Source: Rhynchopus sp. YZ270_cl-10 (taxonomy: Eukaryota; Euglenozoa; Diplonemea; Diplonemida; Diplonemidae). Taken from it: a DNA stretch of 64,000 nucleotides. Under the pieces are notes generated by a model. The model did no database searches. It was not told where the DNA came from and saw only the letters and a list, made by a program, of their open reading frames with translations. Every line of letters starts with the position of its first letter. The stretch's first letter is position 1. Location of the stretch: assembly GCA_964035575.1 (NCBI GenBank), contig OZ037893.1:1054001-1118000 (forward strand). Direction: 5' to 3'. The position numbers were made by a program, and so were the translations under genes. Positions 43,230 to 53,652 of this stretch are shown here, piece after piece.

Positions 43230-44822
43230 ATGCAGCAGCCCGCAAGCAACGGTATCACCTTCGCTCAGCTCCAGCAGATGCAGCAGCAGCTTGCAAACCA
43301 GCAGGCCGTGCAGCAACATGCCGTGCAGCAGCACACAGCAAACCAGCCGCAGATGCACCAGATGGTGCAGGGTCACATCCAGCAGCCGCAGGTTCTTGTT
43401 CAAATGCAGTCCCCTGCATCAACGTGCTCTGCCACCCCGGTGCAGAACCTCAGCTTCACCAATGTCCCCCCAGCTGCAGTTCCCGTGCAGGATGTGAACC
43501 GGTATTGGGCGCAGAACGTTCAGACATCGTGGGGGTGTGACTGTGGGAATGTGAACACCGCTGTTAGCGCAGAGTGTGTGCGGTGCAGACGGGCGCGTGT
43601 TGTGCCGCAGCAGCAGCAGCAGCAGCAGGGTGCGCAGCGCCAGGTGTACCTTCCGGTGCAGTATGTGCTGCAGCAGCAGATGACCCCGAATTCGTCTGCT
43701 TTGTCTTCGCCGATGGTGGCCCCGGTGGCACCGGTGAGGAGCACCCCTCCTAGGTCGAACGCATCGAGCAGCCCGCCGTCGCCTTCTGCAGCGCGTGGTG
43801 CAACAGCAGGTGGTGCGGCAGTCGACAGCGCCGCCGTCTCGAAGCTCCTCCTCGACAGAGAAAAGGCCCGCCGTGCCCAGGACTTCCGCAAGGCCGACCT
43901 CATCCGCGAACAGCTCCGTGCCCTCGAAATCGTCTGGGACGATGACATGAAGACTTGGAGGTCCCCATGCGGTGCTCAGGGCAAATGGGGAACCCCCACC
44001 CCCGCCGCAGCTGCCCTGGGTGCTGCCCAGAAGGGATTCTGCCTGCGCATGAAGGGCCTCCCCTACCGTGTCAAGTATGAGGACATCAAGGGGTTCTTCG
44101 CGGCAGCTCAGATTGAGATTCTGCAGTACAGCTTGGTTCTTGAGAAGAACGCAGATGGCCGCCCGTCTGGTGTTGGGCATGTTAAGGTGCCGACCCAGCA
44201 GGACCAGATGAACGCTGTGGAGAAGCTGAACCACAAGAACATGGGAGGGTTCAACCGGTACGTCTGGGTGTCTCTGAGCAGCAACGAGGAGTACAACGAG
44301 GCCGCATCGCGTTGGACCGGAGGGGGGAAGGCCGCTTCCGCATCCACCTCCACGCTCCCTCTGAGCAGCAGCACGAACACCCTCCGTTGCAGCGTCAACA
44401 GCGTGACCGACACTGCTGCCTCCTCCATGTCGCTTCTGGCTTCCTCTGGGCACTCCTCCGGCAGAGAGGTCTTCGAGGCGTCCTTGGTGACAGCATGCAC
44501 CTCCATCCCAACGTCGCCCGCAAACGAGCTTCTTGGCTCCGTCCGTGCAGTGTCCGCTGCCTCAGATGATTCGTCCCTGGTGAACGTGACACTTCCATTG
44601 TCTGCACGCATGCTGAAGGACACAACGACACACTCCTCCATGGTGTCCTCCGCCTGCGACGAAGAAGACGAAGAGGACATTGACGACGAAAGCGACGATA
44701 TGACCTCGGCCCTCTGTGACATTGCCCGCCTTCACAGCATCCTCAACGCGGTTGATGAGCGTTACCAGTCGGAAACTACGGAAGGAGAGGTGCGTCTTTC
44801 GGAGTTTGGTCTGTCCCTCTGA
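43230..44822 (+). CDS. RNA-binding protein: Gln-rich N-terminus, RanBP2-type zinc finger, CysRS-tail-like helix, RRM
   Basis: 530 residues. Residues 1-60 are Gln-rich. A RanBP2-type zinc finger at 97-122 has Cys103, Cys105, Cys116 and Cys119 (WGCDCGNVN ... ECVRCR) and could bind single-stranded RNA. Residues 205-245 (REKARRAQDFRKADLIREQL, then WDDDMKTW) resemble the small C-terminal helical motif of cysteinyl-tRNA synthetases. An RRM at 269-350 (CLRMKGLPYRVKYEDIKGFF) is of the GLPY type seen in hnRNP F/H-like proteins. The tail is Ser/Thr-rich, then acidic. The ATG follows a pyrimidine tract and CTTCACA. A role in mRNA processing or splicing is inferred. Confidence 0.9.
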   Translation: MQQPASNGITFAQLQQMQQQLANQQAVQQHAVQQHTANQPQMHQMVQGHIQQPQVLVQMQSPASTCSATPVQNLSFTNVPPAAVPVQDVNRYWAQNVQTSWGCDCGNVNTAVSAECVRCRRARVVPQQQQQQQGAQRQVYLPVQYVLQQQMTPNSSALSSPMVAPVAPVRSTPPRSNASSSPPSPSAARGATAGGAAVDSAAVSKLLLDREKARRAQDFRKADLIREQLRALEIVWDDDMKTWRSPCGAQGKWGTPTPAAAALGAAQKGFCLRMKGLPYRVKYEDIKGFFAAAQIEILQYSLVLEKNADGRPSGVGHVKVPTQQDQMNAVEKLNHKNMGGFNRYVWVSLSSNEEYNEAASRWTGGGKAASASTSTLPLSSSTNTLRCSVNSVTDTAASSMSLLASSGHSSGREVFEASLVTACTSIPTSPANELLGSVRAVSAASDDSSLVNVTLPLSARMLKDTTTHSSMVSSACDEEDEEDIDDESDDMTSALCDIARLHSILNAVDERYQSETTEGEVRLSEFGLSL

Positions 44823-45545
44823 GACTATAAATTTTCATGAAAAAAGATGGAGAAAAAAAAAGCGGGAAATAGGGGAGATTTTCCCCCTCTTGTTTATGTG
44901 ACCATTTTTTGTTTTTTTTTTTGTAAGCATGAGAGGCTTAGGCTCATCTTACCTTTGTTTTATTTAGCGTTTCTTATTGCATTTGTTCAGCACTATATTT
45001 TGTGACGTAGTCGCGAGGCTTAGGTTCATCTTATAAACTTTTAGAGGTTTTTTAGTGCGTTTTTTTTGATATTTGCACGGGTTGTTGTTGTTTTTTATAC
45101 ACTTCCCTAATGCTTTCAAATTTTATTTGAAAGTATATGAATTTGATATTTGCACTTTTGTCGTTTTTTTGTTTGCCCCGTCTCTCTCTCTATCCCACTT
45201 CTCCCTCCCAATCCCCAAATCCCCAAAAACCCCACCGTTCAATTCATTATTGCTTGTTATTTTTTTCTAAACCCTACGTTACCCCTAATCCTTTCGCTTC
45301 CCTACAGCCTATTTGTCTTCCGCCTTCCCCTTTGGTTGCCCACAAAGACTTTTTTTTTTTTTTTTTTTTTTTGCCTTTTTTTTTTCCCCTCCCACCAAGC
45401 CTCTTCTTCCCGATTCATAACTTCTTTCCTCCGCAAGATTTTTCTTATTTTTTTTTTGTTTTTTTTTTTTGTGTACCTTCACTTCTTCACTTCTTCACTT
45501 CTTCACTTCAAACAATCTTTTTAATATTTATAGCTGAATTGTATC
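44823..45545. other. Gene-free region with A elements and T runs
   Basis: Family A copies at 44922 and 45003, a T24 run near 45350, and a short tandem CTTCTTCA array at 45478-45512. The open frames here are low-complexity. Confidence 0.65.
44922..44960 (+). repeat. Family A hairpin element
   Basis: TAAGC opposite GCTTA, loop ATGAGAG, tail GCTCATCTTAC. A second, weaker copy lies at 45003-45043 (GCGAGGCTTAGGTTCATCTT then ATAAAC), whose left arm has degenerated. Confidence 0.7.
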
Positions 45546-45551
45546 CATGCG

Positions 45552-46951
45552 TGGGGTGTTCCGGGGTGTGGAATTTTGGGCACGTTCACAAGTTTTCACA
45601 ACTTTTCACAAGTTTTCACAAGTTTTCACAACATAGTATTTGCCATTTTTATGTGAAGAGTTGTGAAAAGTTGTGAAGAGTTGTGAATTGAAATGAAAAT
45701 TTGGATGAAAAAAACACAGATGTTGTGAAGAGTTGTGAAGAGTTGTGAATTGGATTAAAAAAAGGGGGGGCTTTTTTTCCAGGGTTTTTTGCAGGACTGG
45801 TCAGGTCAAGTGTGCTGTGCACAGGGCTAGCTAGCCTGGGTCCGTGGGTCAAGTTGGCCGTACCACCCCACCCCCTGTGCGAGGAGGACGACGGAAGTCC
45901 GCGGCTAGTTCGCTTGTTGTCTTTTTTTTTTCAACATGTTCGCAACTCATAAAAAAGTAGCGTACCGTGCGCCTGCGACGCAGCTAAAAATTCCGAGTGG
46001 TAGCCCGCAGGTCTACCCGAAATGTTGCGCACCTTGGCTTCGCCAGAAAAGTTTTGGTGCTATTTTTGCCAGGGGGTGACCTGTTTTGCTTGCTCTGAGC
46101 TGGGGTCTAAACGGGAGACTATACTAGATACGACGACACCCACTTCGAAAAGTGGGTGATCCCTTGCTGCTGTCCCCAGTTTTTTGTCAGAGGGGAAAGA
46201 AGGTTTCAACGCTCCCAAGGCCCACCCACAAGACCTGTCAACTCCCTTGGGTCGAGAGCCTCCAGGGCCCTCCTCATAGTTTCGAGAGCTTGACGAGTGC
46301 TCCTCGTTTAGTGTTGAAGCCAAACCGGATTTTGGGGACAATTTTATCCGAAAATGGCCCCGCCTATTAATGACCGGGCTCATATTTTCCAAAAATTTAA
46401 GTGGTCATAAAATTGTCCAATTTTCAACATTGACCCCACCACTGCACGGGCGGATCCCAAAAATGCAAACCGATTAAAAAGTTGAAAAAAACACCTAAAA
46501 ACACGTGGCCCGAAAGGGCCCAAATTGTCGGGTCAGCCACACCGTTTTAAGCACTTTTTGCACGCAGAACCGCCTGTGTTGCCAAACAACGTCCGCCAAG
46601 GTGCCCTGTACCTACCTGGGTAGGTGGGTGCCCAGGCACCACCCAGACCTCGCCACGTCACAACTGTTCACAACTGTTCACAACTGTTCACAACTGTTCA
46701 CAACTGTTCACAACTGTTCACAACTGTTCACAACTGTTCACAACTGTTCACAACTGTTCACAACTGTTCACAACTGTTCACAACTGTTCACAACTCTTCA
46801 CAACTGTTCACAACTGTTCACAACTGTTCACAACTGTTCACAACTCTTCACAACTCTTCACACGCACTTTTTTGTGAAGAGTTGTGAAAAGTTGTGAAGA
46901 GTTGTGAATTGAAATGAAAATTCCCAAAATTCCATACCCCGGAACACCCCA
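45552..46951. mobile_element. 1.4-kb TIR element with 10-bp subterminal repeats
   Basis: 29-bp inverted ends with one mismatch, starting TGGGGTGTTCCGGGGT. The target duplication CATGCG occurs on both sides (45546-45551 and 46952-46957). Inside each end lie TTCACAAGTT/TTGTGAAGAG arrays (45582-45690 and 46659-46910), repeated on a 10-base period. The interior has no supported gene; parts near 45955-46050 resemble the element in the channel intron in reverse. Confidence 0.88.
46659..46862 (+). repeat. 10-bp tandem array TTCACAACTG
   Basis: About 20 copies of TTCACAACTG, a few reading TTCACAACTC. It is the right subterminal array of the surrounding TIR element. The open frames through it are compositional. 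Confidence 0.95.
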
Positions 46952-47115
46952 CATGCGATTCATTCAACTTTCAAATTTTTCTTATTTTTTTTTTCTCGAT
47001 TTTTACCTTCACATTTAGGAACGTGGAGATTGTGTGGCATAGCTTTTCCAACAGTACTTTAATTGAAGGATATCAGGTACGTGCAGCGTGTTCATCTTTC
47101 AATTTTTTTTTCTTT

Positions 47116-47146
<31 letters not shown>

Positions 47147-47688
47147 TATTTTGCTCTGTGATCGATTTTTTTTTTCTTCACTTTCAGAAACTATTTTATT
47201 GCATTTTTGGAGGTGATTATCAAGGTGTTTTTTTTGTTTTTTTTCAAAAAAAAACAAAACAAAACAAATAATTTTCTGCTGTCCCAGGCTCCATCCCCCT
47301 TATCTCTTTATTTGTCAGAACCAGCCTCTTGACATTCAAAAAAAAAAAAATTATTTTTTGACCCCTTTATTTTCTTTGACAGGCTATGCGTGCAAAAAAA
47401 GAAGTAACTCCCCCCCCCACCCCAAGTCTGCTGGCGTTTTTGCTGCACAAAACAAACAAAAAATAACTTTTAAAAAAAAGATGTGATTGATTCTTTCCTT
47501 CAAGAGTACGTTGCATCGATATTTTCTCTTTTTTTTATTATCTATTTTTACGGAACACATACGACGATTTTAATTTTTTGGTTTGGCACGTGCCTCGTTA
47601 ATCAAGATCTGGACAATTATTTCAACAAAAAAAGTGTCAGAAAACGGGTGAGGATTTTGTTTTTGTTTTTTTTGTGGGGAAAAAAAAA

Positions 47689-47745
47689 GTTGGGAACATT
47701 TTTGTTGATCCCTATACCTATGCTATCAATTTGTTGAATGCATAT
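47689..47745 (+). repeat. Family G repeat, left part, split by an insertion
   Basis: Runs from GGGAACATTTTTGTTGATCC to GAATGCATAT, where an 834-bp element interrupts it. The right part resumes at 48580 (ATATGTTGAAATAC). The intact copy at 51599-51670 shows the uninterrupted order. Confidence 0.85.
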
Positions 47746-47959
47746 GGGTCCGTCCGGAAACCCTCCTGGTAAGATTCATCCTTTTGGGGGTTTTTTGAGG
47801 TTTTTCTGCTCAAAACACCCAAACAACCCAATTTTTTGATACCCGCCATACACCTACCACCCCAGAGGGCATATTTTGATCATTATTTTGTTTATTTCCG
47901 CTCCCCCCCTTTTTACTTATATTTTTTTACGTATTTTTGGACATTTCATAAACGTGGCA

Positions 47960-48427
47960 ATGACAGCAGTGAAGTTCACTTTTTTGTCGAGAAACACGGT
48001 AAGAATGGGTGCGACGCACACTTGGTGTCGTTTCGAACCATCTCTCTGATGATTCTTGTTGTCAGGAGATCCTTACCGTAGGGGTCATTGTCGGTGCCCT
48101 GCGCGAGCTTCCCCACACAGAGGCCTTTGTTATCTCATTCCCTCGTACTCATATGTATCAGTGCACCCTTCTTTCCATCAATCTCTTTTCTTCTGTGTAC
48201 TGCTACCCGAGCAACAGTCGTGTCATTTCAGCGTGTACTCTGACATGGAGGGAACCTGTATTTACTATGGAGTCTCCACATCCAAGGTGACCCGCAAAGC
48301 AAAAGTCCCTGGCATTGATCCAGTAGATTTGACAGAGGTCAATGAAACCTTGTCAAGGCGGCATGGCAGGATTAAGAGAAAGAGAGAAGAGATCCAGAAG
48401 AACGACAATAAAAGGCTGAAAATCTGA
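47960..48427 (+). CDS. Small three-exon gene inside a TIR element, 107 residues, unknown function
   Basis: Exons 47960-47998, 48066-48154 and 48232-48427 join in frame with good GT-AG borders (GTAAGA/TTGTCAG and GTATCA/TTTCAG). The protein starts MTAVKFTFLSRNT, has hydrophobic strands (ILTVGVIVGALREL, EAFVISFPRTHIVY), then DMEGTCIYYGV, and a Lys/Arg-rich C-terminus (RRHGRIKRKREEIQ) that could be a nuclear-localisation or nucleic-acid-binding tail. The composition is normal, unlike nearby DNA. I do not recognise the family. It may be the element's own protein or a captured host gene fragment. Further 5' exons are possible but have little room. Confidence 0.6.
47999..48065 (+). other. 67-nt intron
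   Basis: Donor GTAAGA, acceptor TTGTTGTCAG, phase 0. Part of the small gene in the TIR element. Confidence 0.6.
48155..48231 (+). other. 77-nt intron
   Basis: Donor GTATCA, acceptor GTCATTTCAG, phase 2. Joining converts two out-of-phase frames into one reading through to the stop at 48425-48427. Confidence 0.65.
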
Positions 48428-48678
48428 TTAAAAAGCGAAAATATAGCCTCAGACCCCCCCAAAAACCTATTTTCATATCAGAATATCACCTAGATGCACT
48501 TTTTGTGGGGGACATCATCAAAAAAACCCAAAAATACCCAAAAGGATGAATCTTACCAGAGGGGTTTCCGGACGAGTCCATATGTTGAAATACTTTTTTT
48601 GTGAAGAATTTTTTTTTTTTTTGTCTATGCTATAAGATCCATCTTCAAAAAGTTTCAGTGCTCTGCGCCCCCCCCATA

Positions 48679-48718
48679 CCGATGAACGGTGAGGCATTTT
48701 GCACTTTCAACTCTTCTT
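48679..48718 (+). repeat. Family C element, diverged
   Basis: GATGAACGGTGAGGCATTTT followed by GCACTTTCAACT. Close to the copy at 30366. Confidence 0.5.
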
Positions 48719-49016
48719 TACTTACGTTTCATTTTCTTAATACCCATTTCTTGCGAAATCAAGTCTAAACGGGATTTTTCTTTTCTTTTTTTTTTGATAC
48801 ACCTTTCTTTAGTCAAAACAGTTGCATTTTTATTGTTTTGAAGTGTATTGCTTTTTTGATGACCAGAATTCTCATACGCATTTTTTTCTTTTCTTTTCCC
48901 CCCCCTCTTTTAGGGTACATTTAGTGCACCCAAATGCCTTTCTAAAGTATACAAAGTAAGTTTATTTTAGAAGGTGATCAACGAAAGACTTAAAGAGTTA
49001 ATCTAAACCAACTTTA

Positions 49017-49055
49017 GGATGTTTGTACACAAAATGCACATTCATCTATATTTTT
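49017..49055 (+). repeat. Family B hairpin element, diverged
   Basis: GATGTTTGTACACAAAATGC then ACATTCATCT and T8. The inner stem has decayed; the tail is kept. Confidence 0.55.
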
Positions 49056-49154
49056 TTTCTATTGTTTTTTTTATTGTACTATCCACTCTTCGTTTCTATA
49101 TGAAGTGACTGTCTTTTCCGACAGAATTTTTTTCTCTTTATCATGGTTGTATCA

Positions 49155-49286
49155 GGATCCAGATTCCAGGTAAAATTAATTTCAGAAAAAAATTCCTGGT
49201 AAATTCCAAATCTGGAATACCTGGAAAACCCCTGGAATTTTAGTGAAAAAGTCTGAGAAACCTGGAATCACCTTGGATCTGGATCC
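49155..49286. repeat. Imperfect palindrome with GGATCCAGAT ends
   Basis: GGATCCAGATTCCAGGT at the left pairs imperfectly with ACCTGGAATCACC and GGATCTGGATCC at the right. The motif CCTGGAAT is repeated within. No gene. Confidence 0.7.
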
Positions 49287-50683
49287 GTAAGCGGATATGA
49301 CGCATGTTTTATGGCTTCTCTTTTCTTTTCTTTTCTAGTTAGCGCCCTGTTTCCATTCTCGCATCGCGTTTTCTACTCTCTCAAGATGTACACATCTTTT
49401 TTTTATCTTTGTAAAAAAATTCCTTTTCCTCTTTTTTTGTATCTTGTTTGTTACTGCCAGAGTATCCGACCAAAAATTAGGGTTTCTCAAGAAAGAAAAA
49501 AAAATGCAAAGTTTTTTGTCAATTGCTTGTCTAATGTCCTTAACAAAACCTCTTTGGGGGATCAGGTGTGTGTCTGTTTTTGGAAAGTCAGAACGTTACT
49601 TCGATATTACTGCACACGGAACCCTTTTTTTTTTGGCGATAGCAAATTATCTAACAACCAATGAGTAAAGAGGCGGGGGGGAAAAAGCGTTTTTTTTTTC
49701 TTTTTTTGTGGTGTGGTCAGTGGTCCACAGGAAACCCCTAGGTGAAACCACGGGAGAACCCTGGGTAACTGAGTTGCTGACCCCCGCCACCATTTTTTCG
49801 TACAATTTTTATGACTAAGAACTACAGGCTGAGAATTTCATCCAAATACTTTTCTTCTTGTTGTTTCCCCCTCCCCTTTTTTTTTCTTTGTCGCCAATAG
49901 GTGAATGGCTGTCAGGCCTGATCATCTTTCTTTTATTTTATTTTTATTCATATTCTCTTCTTTTCAACCTTTCCCCGCTCATTCGAAGGTGGTCCAATCG
50001 TCCACCTTTGTTTTTTTCCAACCCTCAGAATTAAGGAACAGATAAGAATGGACGTCATACAACAAAAAAAAATACTGTAAAAAAGGGGAGAATTTTTTAT
50101 ACGCACCTCCCCCCTCCCCCTTTAGTGCTGAGAAACAAAAGAAAAAGAAAATAGCTGTAAAGTGAAGACTGTCTTATCTGACAGCTGCGCATAAGACAAC
50201 AGATTATCTAAAAAAACAAATAAAGCAACGGTGTTAACAAGTAACATTAAGATTTGTTGACCAAAGTAAAGAAAAAAAAAATGTAAAGAAAAAAAAAAGG
50301 TTTTTGATTTTGCCACTCAACAGTGTTTGCTCTCTGTTTGATGCAATTTCAGGGGAACGCACATTTTTCATGTGAGGTAGGGTTGGGAATTTCTCTCTGG
50401 CCAACCCTCCAGATCCAGAAGTCTAGGTGGGGTCCACTGTCAATGACGAGCATGACCCACTATGGGTGGATCGTTTTGAGCACCATCCATTTTTGGGACA
50501 GATTCATTAGACAGGTGAGTTGTTACACACTCATTATCGGACGATGATGGTTACCGATAGGACGTGGTACAGAGAGAGCCCCGTCTCTCTTACAAATTTT
50601 CTTAGAAAAAAAAAAAAAAAAGCTTCCAGAACTAAGCGAAAACAAGAGATACCTTAGGTTCATCTTTAAAAAGTCATCTTTAG

Positions 50684-50748
50684 GGACAGTGGAGCTTGCA
50701 CAGTGTGGCAACTACACTCTTCCAACATTTTTTCAAAAAGAAAAAAAG
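50684..50748 (+). repeat. Family F element
   Basis: AGTGGAGCTTGCACAGTGTG, then GCAACTACACTCTTCCAAC and TTTTTTC before an A run. Confidence 0.7.
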
Positions 50749-51598
50749 GCAATTTCATTGGACGATTTGCTGGGTCATCTGAATAAGGGGGAGACGAATT
50801 GTTGTTACACTATTACAGGGTCTCACAGGTCTTACTACTTTTTTTATTCTTTTTTTTTTATGGTCTCACAGGGTTTTAGAGGATCTCACAGCGTCTCTCC
50901 CCCTCTCTCTCAGGTAGCTTTTTCAGATGACCCACAAATATCTGCACCTTTGGAAAATTCATTTTCACCTTCGGGTGACTTTGTTTGTACATTCCCATTT
51001 AACCCGGCGAACAGGGTGATTTTTGTCGTTTTCTACAAAAATTCTTTTTTTACTTCTGTATGTGGGCAGTTCTAACCTTCATTGATTGGAAGTCTTTTTA
51101 AAAAAAAATCGTTTTCCAGCACTTTTCAGGGTTTTTTGTTTTGAAGTGTTACGCTTTTTTTTTCTTCTTTTTGCCAACGAGAGAAAAGGGATTTCAGACG
51201 ACATACGTCTAAGAATTTTTTCATATATCTTTGTATTTTATTTTCTTTTATTCTTGTACGCTGCCTCCACCCCATGAGGTGCGCCGCGCGTTCTCGTCTC
51301 ACAGATTTTTTTTCTTTTTTTCTTGTCTTTTTTTTTTTTTTTTCATCTTTTCCAACACACCTTTTTTTCTCTATTCTCGAAAACGCCTCCAAAATATTGC
51401 TTCACATTCCACCCCCAACCCCATCTCGCCTTGTGTATTGAGAAGAAAGTAAGACAATTTTCCTGTCAGGACCATCGAATAATGGTACTAATAATGATGT
51501 TTTATTTAAAAAAAAAAAACCCCCCCGGTGAGGATATAGACTATAGACTACCCATCATAGGTATATTGCTTACTGAAAAAAGAACGAGGTTTTTTAAT

Positions 51599-51670
51599 GA
51601 TGGGAACATTTTTGTTGATCCCTATACCCTATGCTATCAATTCATTGAATGCATATGTTGAAATACTTTT
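51599..51670 (+). repeat. Family G repeat, uninterrupted
   Basis: Gives the intact order GGGAACATTTTTGTTGATCC, CTATGCTATCAATT, GCATATGTTGAAATAC and T8. It serves as the empty-site reference for the insertion at 47746. Confidence 0.85.
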
Positions 51671-52179
51671 TTTTTCTTTGTATCTCGAAAGTCCAAGGAA
51701 GATGTAACCGATCAATGCTACATGGCGGGGAAAGGGGGGGAGGAATGTTCATTGCGAGAAAGAGCCCAAAAGAAATACTTTTTTTAAAAGAAAAGACAAA
51801 ATAGTTTCACCATCGCACGCAGTTAAAACAAAAAATTATTTCGCACAAAAAAAAATTATTTTTTTCTTCAAATCAATCCATCAACAACAAAATCCTAAAA
51901 CGAGAAAAAAAAATGCGAAACCAAACAAAAGCATTGCAAAAGTTCCTTTTTTTGGTCCATTTAAAAAAACCATGAAAATAAAAGGAGTACCAGATTCTAA
52001 AAAGAAAATAAAAGAAAACAAAAAACTATATTCAATCCCACGCCCCTTCCCCTTTTGGTTTCATTATCAAAAAAAACACAACGCACAAAAAAAATATTTC
52101 CTTTTTTTTCATCCCCTCTGAGGGGTTTTTCTTCGTTCGAATGGAAGCAATACGGAATACGGTTACGGCAGAAGGGGTG

Positions 52180-52444
52180 GGGGGGGACACCTAGTGATGG
52201 ATGTATTGTGATAATGACCCATCCTAATCCATACCGTCTTCGTAAAAATGTTCGACCGTAAAAACGGACGAACTAAACAGACTAAACGGACGAACTTCCA
52301 GAAAAATCCTGAACAGGACGAACTTTATTACGGTCGAACATATTTACGAAGATGGTCATACACACACACTACAGCTGTATTGTAATGTGTATTATGATGG
52401 GCAATTATTGCAATACAGCCATCCCTAGGGGCACCTCTCCCCCA
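52180..52444. mobile_element. 265-bp palindromic foldback element
   Basis: Two nested inverted repeats. The outer arms are GGGGACACCTAGTGATGGAT opposite CCATCCCTAGGGGCACC. The inner arms are CGTCTTCGTAAAAATGTTCG opposite CGAACATATTTACGAAGATG. The centre is about 30 bases. The arms have diverged by point changes, so it is not a recent artefact. Confidence 0.75.
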
Positions 52445-52505
52445 AATGGTGTCTGATGGTGGTGACACTTAGGGTGAGACATACGGAGTTATAGTTCAAA
52501 GCATT

Positions 52506-52608
52506 TATGCACGAAATGGATGTGGACTTTACATGGTTGGGGTTCTACCCACAGTGCACCGGTACCAAAGGTACGCTGTCAACGAGAGGGTTTTGTATTT
52601 CAAGTCAA
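52506..52608 (+). repeat. Family D element
   Basis: CACGAAATGGATGTGGAC, hairpin GGTACC-AAA-GGTAC, closing CGAGAGGGTTTTGTATTTCA. Confidence 0.82.
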
Positions 52609-52692
52609 AAAATTCGTTGCTGTGTCCCGCTGGTGGTCCTGGTGTGGCGTTTAGCAACTTTCAACTTCTTTTTTTTGTTTCTTTTTATGAGT

Positions 52693-52788
52693 ATCACTCC
52701 GGGTGTTTCGTCTTCGGATAAACCCCACAGAGTGTCGAGTGTCTGCCTCCGATGGAGGCGTTTTGCACAGTCCAATGACTTGACTTCA
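52693..52788 (+). repeat. Family C two-hairpin element
   Basis: CACTCCGGGTGTTTCG ... ACCCCACAGAGTG forms the first arm. The second is GCCTCC-GAT-GGAGGC, a compensated version of the CCT/AGG stem, then GTTTTGCACAGTCC. Confidence 0.65.
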
Positions 52789-52862
52789 CTTTTTTTTTTT
52801 TTGATGTCCCCTCCGGTAACCATCAGTTTTGCTTTGCAAAAAATAAAAATAAAAAATGTACA

Positions 52863-52912
52863 GAACCCGTCCTCGGACAGGTGATTGTCGATGCTACGAA
52901 AAGAAAAAGTAG
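52863..52912 (+). repeat. Family E element
   Basis: Hairpin CCCGTC-CTC-GGACAGG (one pair mismatched), then GTGATTGTCGATGC and A-rich sequence. Confidence 0.62.
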
Positions 52913-53439
52913 TGACCCTGTATGTTCCTGGTCGTTGTATAAACGGGCTGTAAATAAGGGACAACCAAACGGGGTTACGACTTTTAAAACAAAAAAAAAA
53001 AAACGTTCTAAAACGAAGAAAAACAAACAAAACGGGGTGGGGGACAGCGTCGCCCACTAAACACACATCCTACAGTACCCCTTACGGTGTGTCGTTTTCC
53101 TCCTTCCCCCCCTCGGGAACTGATCTTTCCGAGACGGTGTGCGGGAAGGAGGTATATCGAAGTAGCGGCACCTTCTTCTTTTTTTTACCACCTTACCAAG
53201 GCCCCTTTTTCCACACTGACAAAATTAAAAAAAAAAAATGTCGACAGAAATAGTAGCGGAAACGTACTCGATGCTATTTTCGAAAAAACTCAAAAATTAT
53301 CAACAAAATGACAAAAAAAAAAACAAAGATATCTGTAAACATCATTGCCTTGGAAGGTTGCTTTGATGTAATCAGTTTGGTTGGTGACAGTCAATATGAC
53401 TAACCATCAGCCAGACAATGAATTTTTTTTTTTTTTTGA

Positions 53440-53575
53440 AAGTGCAGATTGCACAACCGAGGCAACTACACTACTCCAACAGCTTTTCAAAAAAAAAAAA
53501 CAAAAAAAAATAGTGGAGCACACACTCTAGGGTGGCTACACTAATACAACCAAGTTTTCAAAAAACAAAACACAC
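53440..53575 (+). repeat. Two adjacent family F elements
   Basis: First copy AGTGCAGATTGCACAACCG with GCAACTACACTACTCCAAC and A11. The second, from 53511, is GTGGAGCACACACTCTAGG with GGCTACACTAATACAACC and GTTTTC. A CA dinucleotide run separates them from the next element. Confidence 0.7.
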
Positions 53576-53584
53576 ACACACACA

Positions 53585-53652
53585 CATTTGAGTTCGAACC
53601 CTAGTCCCACCAAAGGTGGGTACTTTTAGGCGATTGTCAAGGCACCAAAGGC
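53585..53652 (+). repeat. Family E element with T-arm-like start
   Basis: GAGTTCGAACCC resembles a tRNA T-arm/B box. Hairpin CCCACC-AAA-GGTGGG, then TTTTAGGCGATTGTC. Confidence 0.6.

Larger units (their letters stand above)
47746..48579. mobile_element. 834-bp TIR element carrying a spliced gene
   Basis: Inverted ends of about 45 bp contain CGTCCGGAAACCC and CTGGTAAGATTCATCC. The element interrupts a family G repeat. Comparison with the uninterrupted copy at 51599 gives exact borders and a 4-bp ATAT duplication. Its interior holds a three-exon frame of 107 residues (47960-48427). No recognisable transposase. Confidence 0.88.

Noticed and set aside
46505-46897. Open frame of about 130 codons across the TTCACAACTG array
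   Set aside because: Compositional; the reading frame consists of the 10-bp repeat plus flanks of a TIR element.
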